From assembly GCF_033807715.1 (NCBI RefSeq), contig NC_084599.1:26654125-26718124 (forward strand): a stretch of DNA of 64,000 nt, written 5' to 3'. Both the position numbers and the translations under genes were made by a program. Of this stretch, positions 44,444 through 64,000 are shown piece by piece (positions within the stretch are counted from its first letter, which is position 1; every line of letters begins with the position of its first letter). The notes under the pieces were generated by a model. That model worked only from the letters and a program-made list of their open reading frames with translations, did no database searches and was not told where the DNA came from. The DNA is from Cololabis saira (taxonomy: Eukaryota > Chordata > Actinopteri > Beloniformes > Belonidae).

Positions 44444-44445
<2 letters not shown>
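42944..44445. other. intergenic, no gene recognised
   Basis: AT-rich. A short block near 43,535-43,580 (GACGTGATGGAGATGAAACATCTGG) resembles 53,835-53,860 (GACGTGATGGGGGTGAAACAACTG), so both are probably relics of one repeat family. Confidence 0.4.
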
Positions 44446-44493
<48 letters not shown>

Positions 44494-44494
44494 A

Positions 44495-44560
<66 letters not shown>
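44446..44560. repeat. (AT)n-(GT)n microsatellite with ATTTGCATAT borders
   Basis: A TA tract (44,446-44,490), the spacer GCAAATAT, a TG tract (to 44,560), then ATTATTTGCATATAT again. The ATTTGCATAT block therefore occurs on both sides. Confidence 0.96.
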
Positions 44561-44562
<2 letters not shown>

Positions 44563-45566
44563 TATTTGCATATATGTATATTGGTGTCAAATTAATAAAG
44601 TAAAATAAAGTAAAACAAATGAAGCCTTCTCTTCAGTCATTGTTTGGTAAAGTAGCCTTTTTAACATGCTTGTTTTATTTTCCTCTGTCTTTTTTATTTT
44701 TCTTTCACTCCTGGTCCTGCTGATTTCTGTTATGTCTTATCTTACATGTATCGATTTTGAAGTCTATTTAAAGATTGTCTTTTTGTTGTGTTTTGTGTTT
44801 TTCCATGATGTCAGACTCTTTGTGAGGGCCATGATAAACCTCACACCTTACACCTAAAGGTAGACCATTGTGGATTTGGGGGTTTTGTTATGATCATTAT
44901 CCTCTTACAGAATCTTCTTTACATATTCGGAAAGATTTTATCTCACCTCAGTTGCTCCTGTTAATTGGAATCTCTTAATTACATTGCAAACTGAGGAAAG
45001 GGCCACAGGATAACACTTAACTATCTTTGCACCATCTTCTCCTTCTTTGAGGAGTCAGCTATTTTAATTCTCAAGTGTTAAGCAGCTCCTTAGAGGAGCC
45101 CGTGGCTGCTCTTAATTAAGAAAACATTTGAGTATCAGAGTACTTTATTTATAAAACTCTGAAGTATACAACCCCAGGGTCTGGAATAACAATTTCTGTG
45201 CACAAGCCACGCAGCCAATTAAGGCCTGAGGCTTGTATAAAAGTTTTTTCTCTCTTAAATTGTACAAAAACACATTTAATACAAAACATATCTTACAAGA
45301 AAAGTTGTCATAAATGTTTCATATTTGACTTTACTTAGATGGAGATGTGCTTCTCTACAAAGTCATTGAGTTCAACTGAACTCTCGACCAGGAGAGGAGT
45401 GTAAAATTGCTTTTGACATTTGTGGGGACCTAATTGCCCAACCGTGCCAATCTTACTGTGTAATTTAATTATTGCTAACTCGCACAATGTCTTCAACTGG
45501 TTAATGCTAATATTACAAATGCTATTCAACGTACATTTGCTTTTATTCCTTTTATTATCTAAATAC
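44561..45566. other. intergenic, possible conserved non-coding sequence
   Basis: No gene. Two stretches (about 44,936-45,240 and 45,400-45,535) are complex unique sequence with many TAATT/AATTA cores, a pattern common in developmental enhancers. This is pattern reading only. Confidence 0.35.
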
Positions 45567-46921
<1,355 letters not shown>

Positions 46922-47142
46922 CTGTGTATATATATTTAAACTTAATATATATGTTAAGTTTACCATATTAAAATATTGAACCAGAAGTGGTGTCCTTGTA
47001 ATGCTAACGATCTTGTTTGCCTCATGTCAGCAGTAACGGGGTTAGTCAAATAGATTTATCAGCAATGTTTATAAAAAAGAAAGAGGAAACTAAACAAAAA
47101 CACTATACCTTGTAATGTTTCCTGCATGGAGCACCTACAGTT

Positions 47143-54931
<7,789 letters not shown>

Positions 54932-55330
54932 TTTGTTTGGCTGCTATGTTTGTGTAGTTTGACTGATCGCGTTCATAATTCAACATACACCGCCGAAATA
55001 AACCCCAGCGCCCTGCCTTCAATTGGAGTTACAGAAGACACTAATCTCATCAGTAACAAACTGGAAATGCTTTCATCAAATCTGCATGTCGTTCCGCCAC
55101 ATCAGCAGCGCTGAGGTCCAGGACATCCTGCACACTCCAGGTTCATCCAGGCTCGGTCCTGCAGACTCCAGGCTCAGATCCGCGTCTGTATCATGGATGT
55201 ATTATAAACGCATAGGTCGGCTCTGCTCCGCGCAGCCGCAGTCTGCTCCCGGTGTCCTGCCGAACAGAGGGCGCTCCTGGTCGCGGGAGCGCGCATTCAT
55301 CGATCCATCATCGTCCTTTCCTGAAAAACT
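54932..55330 (-). promoter_or_regulatory. probable mfsd8l 5' UTR and promoter region
   Basis: Immediately upstream of the start codon. CpG-containing sequence is densest at 55,215-55,300, including CAGAGGGCGCTCC (about 55,265-55,277), which also matches a CTCF core, and CGCGGGAGCGCGC. No TATA box is evident, so initiation is probably dispersed. The transcription start was not located. Confidence 0.45.
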
Positions 55331-55426
55331 AGGGAAACCCTGCTGCCATTGTTGTTATGTGGTCTTATACTCAACTCAAACACACTTCCAGAAACTGAAA
55401 ACCGCGCTGGGTGTCATCATCACAAT

Positions 55427-56161
55427 CAGGGGCGAAAATCCAGTTTCATAGTTGGGGGGGACAATAAACAGTAAAATTTTAGAGAATACATCCAGGGGGG
55501 GACAAGGAATAAAAGTTTTAGCATTCCTTTAATACAGCATTTTGACATTTTCATCTCTATCTCGCAAACAGGCAGAAGACCTTTCTTAGAGCAATACAAA
55601 ACCATGGTATTAGGTAGGTGGCAATAATACAGCACATCTGACATAATACACTGCAAAAACCCAAAATCTTAACAAGAATATTTGTCTTATTTCTAGTTAA
55701 AATGTCTCATTTTTAGTTAAAAAAAATCTCATTACACTTAAAACAAGACTCATCACTGGAAAAAAACAACAATTTTCACCTGTTTCAAGTCGATTTTCAC
55801 TTAAAATAAGTAGAAAAATCTGCCAGTGGAACAAGATTGTTTTGTTATAAGATAAATCTTGTCGCACTGGCAGATTTTTCTACTTATTTCAAGTGAAAAT
55901 TTACTTGAAACAGGTGAAAATTGTCAAATAACAAGTTGTTTTTCTGGTGATGACTCTTGTTTTAAGTGTAATGAGATTTTACTATTTATTATTATTTTCG
56001 ATTTCGGTTTCGGTCACAAATTTTCATTTTGGTGCATCACTACTAAATACTACTGCATTGTTCCAAAATTATTAATTCTGTCTCAAATTATTCTAGGGGG
56101 GGACAGCTTTACTAATGGGGGGGACTTGTCCCCCCTGTCCCCCCCGGGATTTTCGCCCCTG
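55427..56161. mobile_element. hAT-like non-autonomous transposon (735 bp)
   Basis: Termini CAGGGGCGAAAATCC and CAGGGGCGAAAATCCC (right end reverse complemented) are essentially identical. A perfect 8-bp target duplication ATCACAAT flanks them (55,419-55,426 and 56,162-56,169). Subterminal G7ACA-type repeats lie near both ends (about 55,454, 55,495, 56,095 and 56,117), as expected for transposase-binding clusters in hAT elements. No transposase frame. It lies just upstream of the mfsd8l promoter. Confidence 0.93.
55649..55983. mobile_element. long imperfect palindrome (foldback MITE), nested
   Basis: Starts CACTGCAAAAACCC, the usual end of an abundant fish foldback repeat. The two arms mirror each other for about 140 bases around a centre near 55,843: AATCTGCCAGTG pairs with CACTGGCAGATT, and TCATTACACTTAAAACAAGA pairs with TCTTGTTTTAAGTGTAATGA. 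The right arm stops at about 55,983 without the CACTGC terminus, so that end is truncated. It sits inside the hAT element. Confidence 0.85.
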
Positions 56162-56169
56162 ATCACAAT

Positions 56170-57983
56170 AGTCCTTGTTGTTACACTTATGTCCCCCATT
56201 CATTTTTAATAATTTAAATCAAATTGCACTTCCTTTCCATGGTTCTTGAATATATGAGTCATTCCATGAGAATGGCACAAATTGGACTTTGGCATTTTCA
56301 CATTTTTTACCAAAATGTAATACTTTTATGAACAGCCCACAACATTAAGGACATGTTTAACTAACAGAATATATATTTTTCCCCATCTCAGGCATCAAAT
56401 TCCTATTATTATTGGTCATTATTTCATGATGTGGGCACCATTGTTCTTCAACCCCAGTGGAAGCTCTCTGAATATCATTATAAAATGTATTTGAAATGAA
56501 GTCAACATTTTCATATTAATCAGATGTCCCTCAAACTAATTCAATATTTGCAAATACAAAAATGACATAAATTATTACATTTTTGCTATACAAAAGCTTG
56601 AAGTGGCACTTTTTTTAACTGCATTCTTGTAATTTCTCGTAAAAAATTTGATTTAACTAAAGAATTTTAACCAAAATCAATAATTTTATGATAGCTCTAA
56701 ACATTTGAGACAGAAGTCAACAAACATTAAATTTTTTTTCATAAACTTAAAAAAAAAAAAAGTATATAAATGTTGGTGTGACGGGGTTGAGAGTAGGGTA
56801 ATGGGGTTGAAGATGGTCACATGGTTGAAGGGACAAATACAGCTTAACATGTAAATAGTTGTTTTTTAACTCTCAAATTCACCGTATATAACTGGGTCTG
56901 CACCAGCATTATGAACCAGTTCATCTTCTTTAATAAGATTTATAGATGCTGTGTTGGGCATCATATGTTACTATCTACTCATGTTTCCACAACAAACAGC
57001 TCCACCCCAGGTATCCAGAATCTCTTTAAAGAAAAAAGAATCATCACAATGTGGTAAACCTAATACACTGCATTACTGGTCATTTTAAGATGCTATGCTG
57101 AGCATAAAGTGGGACATAAACTGTATTCCGTCTCCACTCTCCGTTCTAACATTGACATTAAAACAGTTCTTTTTTTTTCTTACCTGTTTTATTTTGCACA
57201 TGAGCACAATGTGGATTGCTTCGGTTTCTCTTTACAAAAATAACTCTATAATGTATCGTGTTTGATTACATTAACTATGGAGACTTCTGCATCACCCCAC
57301 AATCAAAAACAGATGTAACAAATTATGCAAAACATACAATTATAACAAATAAATAAAGATGAATTCAAATTACCCAATAATTATTTATGAATGGTTAAAG
57401 ATAGATTTAGAGGTGTATTTGATTGCAGTAGCTATTTATTAAACACTTAAAATAAAATAAAAAGTATTTTTTGGATTCCCCTCTGCTCAATGAGACTTGG
57501 GACAGACTTCCCCATAACGTTTCCAGCACCACGTAGTATGACCTCAAAAATCTTAGACCCCACTATCTCACAGAGATATTTGGTGTCCATGATCTTTTTT
57601 TTTTCATATACAACAATTTAGTTTTTTTTTTTTTTTTTTCAATGAGCAGCTGCAATTTAATGTTTGTCAAATGTGCTGCAAACCTACCGAAAGATGAAGT
57701 TAACCTTCTAGTTTTAATTTTGTGCTGAAAATATTAAAATCTTAACAGAAGTTGCAATAGTAATTTGACTGTAACTGTAGAAGCGGCTATGCTGAAAAAC
57801 TTCACAATGTGAAGGTTGGGCTGTATGAGGTGATCTGTAAACTCACTTGGAAATCTCATTTACAAGGATTGTCTAACACTTTTGGAAATGCTGTCATTCC
57901 CAGAGTCTCATGAAATAGTAAATACTTCTCTCATCTCAGTGCATTAAATAACCCAGACTGACAAAGTCCTTGCTAGCCAAGTC
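56170..57983. other. intergenic, no gene recognised
   Basis: AT-rich unique sequence with a T run at 57,621-57,640. No coding or RNA feature recognised. Confidence 0.45.
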
Positions 57984-58115
57984 AAACATAGTTGCTGGAA
58001 GTCGATGGACACCCCCAGCTTAAATAATGAAATAAACTTCCAAATAACTCCAAAATTGACTTATTTACATGCTGAGACTTGTGCATTTAACTTCTGTAGA
58101 AATATTCAAATAAAA
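57984..58115. repeat. diverged direct repeat, copy A
   Basis: Shares the block order TTGCTGGAAGT, GACAC, AATAAACTTCC, CTCCAAAAT, TTATTTACATG, CTTGTGCA with 58,560-58,690. By eye the identity is about 70%. Confidence 0.65.
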
Positions 58116-58272
58116 TTAGATCAGTCTTCAGTTTTCAAAACATAGAAATGTGATTTTACAAAGCTTCACACCTACCTGGCTAACTGTGGTGTAAGGTCAC
58201 GTTGAGAAGTTCGACTCAAAGTTTAACCTGTTTATCTGATAGTTTAAGGTCAGGCTGCAGAATTGTGAAATG

Positions 58273-58293
58273 ACCCCCCCACCCCCTCCCCCC
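58273..58293 (-). other. G-rich tract, possible G-quadruplex
   Basis: On the minus strand, G-runs of six, five and seven are separated by single bases. The four tetrad runs needed can be made by splitting the longest. Confidence 0.4.
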
Positions 58294-58559
58294 TTTCCTT
58301 TCATCATGCAGTTTGTGCAATTTGTCAGTTTAACTGGCAGAAAAACAGTTGCACTGAATATTGCTGCCATTACTGTGCTTAACAGCTGGTACAATGATAT
58401 TATGGATGAATGTCTCAAGTAATTTCTCTTTACTCAAATGTACCAGATTACTGTGTCCTGATAAATGAATGTTTCTTTTACCTGACCTTGCTGAGGCCCA
58501 GTTTGGGTCATCTTGGCAAAGGGGATACACCTCTTTATAGTGCATACCTACAATTGTCA

Positions 58560-58690
58560 GCCTTGGCATATTTGCTGGAAGTAGATTGACACATCTAGCA
58601 TAAGTGAATAAATAAACTTCCTAATGATTCCAAAATGTAATTATTTACATGTTGTAGCTTGTGCACCTCACCTTATGTAAAAACAGCTGA
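58560..58690. repeat. diverged direct repeat, copy B
   Basis: Second copy of the segment at 57,984-58,115, about 575 bases downstream. The origin may be a tandem segmental duplication or two copies of one unrecognised repeat. Confidence 0.65.
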
Positions 58691-59469
58691 GTGAAATGAG
58701 ACACAGCACTGACAATAGTAACTTGCTAAGACCTGTATAATCAGCCACATTGCAACTGGTCTCTTACATACTTCATACAACCTAAAATATTTATCATGGA
58801 AAAAGAAAAGAAATGAAGAAATTCAAGTGAAGTATGTTACTACTTAAAAAACATGTCCAAGGTTTTTCCAGTGTTGGTACATTCCAAGGTCTAACTAAAC
58901 TTTTCATGCACTTATCAGCAGTCTGAGTCATTACTCGTGTACTTCCCAGTCCTGTGACATCCATTATGACGGACTTTGAGTATCTTATTTTGTGCACAAA
59001 AGCTGTTTCTTTGCCCATAATTGAATTTTCTGTCCTAGATGCTCACGCCCTAGTTTGCCGCAATCTACAAGTTTTTCAAGGCACAATGGATTAAAATCCC
59101 AGAATTGAAATATTCACATCTCTTACAATGCTGGCAAGATTATACAATCATATTCACTTAAAAAAAAACAAAGAACCTAAGGCCAAGAAACAGTTTCATG
59201 TCATTACTTACATCAACCATTTGTCACTATAAACACCTTCCACTGGAGTTGTAATGAAAGCCACACCTCTGCAAATTACATGGAATATTACCTTGTTTTT
59301 TCCCATTTCTTTCATGTATTTACTTAAATACAAAGTTTTCTGCTGTCATGTTACAAAAGGACACAGGTTACAAGGAAATTAACAGCTGCTGAAGTGTGCT
59401 TTAGATTAGATGGAATCTAACAGAGTAAAAAAAAAAGAAAGAATTAAAAGCTGACCATCTCTTGATCAT
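58691..59469. other. intergenic, no gene recognised
   Basis: AT-rich unique sequence beyond the polr2h 3' end. A short A-rich run lies at 59,161-59,168. Confidence 0.45.
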
Positions 59470-59486
59470 TTTGTATAAAAGAGATC

Positions 59487-59492
59487 TTTATT
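59487..59492 (-). terminator. polr2h: polr2h polyadenylation signal
   Basis: AATAAA on the minus strand, about 235 bases after the polr2h stop codon. Cleavage is expected some 10-30 bases further, near 59,460-59,475. Confidence 0.7.
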
Positions 59493-59725
59493 TACAGTTT
59501 CCCTGCAGGTGGAGTGTGCAGCAGTTCGTATGTGTCACAGTATTCAGGTTGTAGTCCATCACTTTGGTGGCAGAATTATGAATAAAAGCAAACATGAATC
59601 CATATATTTACTTTGTAATGTGTTAACTGGTTTTATGAATGTTTTTGGTACCCAGGTTACTATGACCATGAGGTTAACTGTGAGATTAGGAGAAAGCATG
59701 GAAAGTGGGGTGAGCAGAGGGGGGT

Positions 59726-61448
<1,723 letters not shown>

Positions 61449-61680
61449 CTAGGAACTTGTAAAAGAGAGGAAAAAGAAGAAGAAAAGTGAACACTTGAGC
61501 CCGTTTCATTTGATTGGTATGATGTGAGGATATGACAGACACAGGAGCAGAGGTGTATAATCCAGGTGCCATAAAGTAAAAATCCTGTCCAGCAGTTGCT
61601 CCAACCGGTCACTAAACCAGCTCCTCTGCAGGTAGATAGTAGGTCGTTAGTGAAAACCCCTGTTCTAAATGTACAGAAAC

Positions 61681-62211
61681 TAGGCCTGTGTTGAAACAAA
61701 TCGATTTTCCGAATCTAAATCGATTCTCATATTAATTCCTAAAAATCAATTATTATGTCTAAAGATCGATTTATTTTTTTTTTTTTTCCTTCATCATTTC
61801 GCCAGGTGAACTTTAATCCCAGTAGTCGGACACAGTTTGTCATGACACTTCTGAAAAATGCCAGGTGCTTCATGCTTCATGGCAATATGTGTTCGTGGTG
61901 ACAGAATAAATTAGATAAGCTAAAATGATTTGTTTACTGCATGAACTGTTGCTGTTCTTTCTTTTTTGCACTTTAAACGGATATTGAAAGGCCTGTTTGA
62001 GTTATTTATTTCTTAGTTATTTCACAATAATTATTGTGAAATTATTATTTCACTAGTTATTTTACAGTCATATAATTCAGGCAACAGTTCAAAAAACATT
62101 TTAAATAACACTAATCCAAATCAATATCGAATCGGATCGAATCATGATAATCGATTCTGAATATTAAGAATCGGAATCGAATCTTGACATTTGAATCGAT
62201 ACCCAGCCCTA
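61681..62211. mobile_element. hAT-like MITE nested in the previous element (531 bp)
   Basis: Begins TAGGCCTGTGTTGAAACAAA and, read inward from the right, TAGGGCTGGGTATCGATTCA. The flanks ACAGAAAC (61,673-61,680) and CCAGAAAC (62,212-62,219) agree at 7 of 8 positions. Repeated ATCGATT/AATCGAT motifs near both ends look like subterminal binding repeats. Removing it rejoins the outer element. Confidence 0.85.
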
Positions 62212-62271
62212 CCAGAAACGGCAGCGTTTTTACTTTATGGCACCTGGATTATACACCTCTTGAATGTGCTT

Positions 62272-62296
62272 TAATGTTTTTTTTTTTTTTTTTTTT
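62272..62296. repeat. poly-T tract
   Basis: A run of T of about 20 bases in the interior of the outer element. Confidence 0.85.
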
Positions 62297-62988
62297 CAAA
62301 AATCAAAAATAGTTTTGAATCAATCTTAAATTAAGACCAATTTTGACATGGGGTCAGTCTCAAAGCACCATTAGTCAAATAATTTTCTTTACATTAAGCT
62401 GATATTTGCTCATTAAAACATATACTAGTGGACAAACCAGTACATTTAAAACAGGTGTTTTCACTAAGGACCACCTACCTGCAGAGCTGGTTTAGTGATG
62501 GTTGGAACTGCTGGACTGGATTTTTACTTTATGGCACCTGGATTATACACCTCTGCATAGGAAAACAAACAAATATCAAATAATATAAAACAATTGAAAG
62601 AACAATAAAATGTGTTGACACTGTTCAAAATTATGCCAAACAACAGAAGAAAACAAAAAACGCACTTCTCTGCTCCCATGTTTTTAAACTTATTAGCCAT
62701 GTTTCAATAAAGGCTTTTTAATATTTTTCCACAAGAAGAGTACCTTGGACTCCCTTTTTTGACAAAAACGCACTTAGTTTGGATCCACTAAGCATGTACT
62801 GCAAGTATATTAACCTCCATAACAAAGTGAATGTACCACATAAACTAAGAGCACACAAGATTCATATAACCTGATGTGTCTAAATGCCAGGCGAAGTGGT
62901 TTTGTTTTTGTAGTTACTACAACTTCAGCAGTCTCTTTAGTGTGCTAAGTTAGCGTTAGCATATTTCCAGACAACTTTTCCTGCTTAC

Positions 62989-63200
62989 CCCAAAGGATGC
63001 TTTAATATTGTACTTTAAACACAACAGCGTGGCAATCAGTGGGCTTCGTTAGGAGACAACGAGTGAAGGCGCTAGATGTAACAGTCAGGTATGATTTCAT
63101 TCATTGATTCATTCCGATCAAAAGCAAACGGTACCGCGCTGGAACCATGGATGTATTGGGCTGGAACAATGTGCTCGACCTTTGACACCAGAAGCACTTC
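62989..63200 (-). other. polr2h: probable polr2h 5' UTR exon and start region
   Basis: The first plausible donor upstream of the coding start is TTTGGG|GTAAGC at 62,988. The sequence to its right (62,989 to about 63,100-63,200) is CpG-containing and ends at a strong ETS motif. A 5' UTR exon followed by a roughly 1.5-kb intron is inferred. The transcription start is not fixed. Confidence 0.4.
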
Positions 63201-63204
63201 CGGT
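63195..63204 (-). promoter_or_regulatory. ETS/GABPA-type site, polr2h promoter
   Basis: ACCGGAAGTG on the minus strand is a perfect ETS core of the kind found in housekeeping promoters, suitably placed for polr2h. No TATA box is seen. Confidence 0.55.
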
Positions 63205-63378
63205 TAGATATCCGGTATACATATAATAAAATAATAATAACCTCGATGAAATTTAAATGGTATTTCACGTCATTATAGCAATGTTTTTTTATTTGTTTTA
63301 TTACAAATGTAATACAATATAATTATTTATAGAGGGTATGCGTTGACGTCACTTCCCCACTGGACCAAGCCCCTTAAA

Positions 63379-63496
63379 GGCTGATTTATGGTTCCGCGTT
63401 ACACCAACGCAGAGTGGTGCGCGTCGCCGCGTACCCTACGCCGTACTCTACGGCGTGGGCTTCTGCGTCGATTTAACGCGGAACCATAATTCAGGC
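63379..63496. mobile_element. foldback MITE (118 bp)
   Basis: GGCTGATTTATGGTTCCGCG at the left and GCCTGAATTATGGTTCCGCG (right end reverse complemented) are inverted copies; the GC-rich centre (GTACCCTACGCCGTACTCTA) is partly self-complementary. A related right half (GATTTAACGCAGAACCATAA) occurs at about 21,309-21,328 inside the hAT element there, so the family is repeated in this genome. Confidence 0.85.
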
Positions 63497-63779
63497 TACT
63501 ACTTACTGTTTTCATTTTAAATTAATTTAAACAAATACACACACACAAAGATAAAAACGTGTGAAAAAATACAAAATTAAAAAAATAACTGTTCCTGTCA
63601 TTAGCCTACTGCATGTTGAAGTATATATACGTTATACTTTATAACTTAAAAAAAAAAAAAGATATATATATTTTCCCGGAAGACCAGTATTAAGAGTCTG
63701 CATAGATAATCGGTGGATATAATTATTGGTTAATTAAATATGTAATTGTTATTTTGGAACAATAGTCTTTTACGACATT

Positions 63780-64000
63780 TTCGCAGATTTCCGCCATTTC
63801 CCATCCCGTTGCTAGGCGATTTTAGCGTCCTGTCTGCGCACGGTTGCTAGTTAATATACAGGCTACATGTAGGAGTTAAATCGAGTCGAAAAATGTGCAG
63901 GTTGGGTTTTAGTTACGGATAAACGCCTCAAAAAGATTTGTGCCACCCTTTTGACCAGTTACAGGATATCTGAATGAGGTACGGACAATTTTGTCGTCTG
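63780..64000 (+). promoter_or_regulatory. probable promoter/5' UTR of a gene beyond the right edge
   Basis: Contains CCGCCATTTC (YY1-like, 63,791), GTTGCTAGGCGAT (63,808-63,820) and GGTTGCTAGTTAAT (63,842-63,855), which resemble RFX X-boxes with one good half-site each. Near the edge, GAATGAG|GTACGG (about 63,973-63,985) could be a donor. Orientation toward plus, away from polr2h, is inferred. The stretch 63,497-63,779 holds only AT-rich sequence. Confidence 0.3.

Larger units (their letters stand above)
61548..62555. mobile_element. hAT-like element with long inverted ends, in polr2h 5' UTR intron
   Basis: The left end CAGAGGTGTATAATCCAGGT and about 125 further bases match the reverse complement of the right end (62,440-62,555), including GTGCCATAAAGTAAAAATCC, CAGCAGTT, CACTAAACCAGCTC, CTGCAGGTAG and TTAGTGAAAAC. 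Flanks CACAGGAG (61,540-61,547) and CATAGGAA (62,556-62,563) agree at 6 of 8 positions, a decayed 8-bp duplication. A third, inverted copy of the terminal 35 bases lies at about 62,225-62,263, so two elements may be joined. No transposase frame is visible. Confidence 0.75.

Noticed and set aside
55023..55451. 142-codon plus-strand ORF opposite the mfsd8l promoter
   Set aside because: Lies antisense over the promoter/5' UTR CpG region and runs into a hAT element; no recognisable protein.

Overview
The window looks like a teleost fish chromosome segment. Three things point there. One gene, polr2h, is an intron-split vertebrate RNA polymerase subunit. The other is a fish-type MFSD8-like transporter with eleven coding exons. 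The rest is packed with fish-style DNA transposons (hAT, PIF/Harbinger-like, a TTAA-target element, a TA-target MITE), non-LTR retrotransposon 3' ends and very long microsatellites. No prokaryotic or organellar genes were seen, and no tRNA or rRNA gene was recognised. Nearly all short ORFs are chance ORFs or microsatellite translations.

Positions 1 to about 47,000 hold no gene that I can name. The stretch is AT-rich unique sequence broken up by transposons and simple repeats. Three short islands have exon-like properties (5,427-5,648 plus; 36,735-36,881 plus; 42,852-42,943 minus). None could be assigned to a protein. Several elements have clear terminal repeats and target-site duplications: a hAT at 5,694-6,400 (perfect 8-bp duplication), a SINE-like retroposon at 8,012-8,247 (15-bp duplication), a TA-flanked MITE at 14,997-15,536, a hAT nested in a Harbinger-like element at 20,549-21,667, and a TTAA element at 27,694-28,559.

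Positions 47,143-54,931 (minus strand) hold a complete MFSD8/CLN7-like transporter gene of 497 codons. I rebuilt it exon by exon, and every junction is GT-AG and in phase. Intron 6 carries a LINE 3' fragment split by long TA and TG repeats, plus a Harbinger-derived element. A hAT element enclosing a large palindrome lies just upstream of the promoter.

Positions 59,470-63,200 (minus strand) hold polr2h. It encodes the 150-residue subunit RPABC3 shared by RNA polymerases I, II and III, in five coding exons. A probable 5' UTR exon and an ETS-motif promoter lie near 63,000-63,200. Its 5' UTR intron contains a hAT-like element with long inverted ends, itself invaded by a second hAT. The last 220 bases look like the promoter or 5' UTR of another gene running off the right edge.

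The two genes lie head-to-tail, but nothing in the sequence suggests a joint function: one is a membrane transporter, the other a core transcription subunit. I found no convincing new multi-gene system. The points most worth checking are the mfsd8l sorting-signal arrangement, the three orphan exon-like islands, the diverged tandem duplication between the genes, and the nested transposons.
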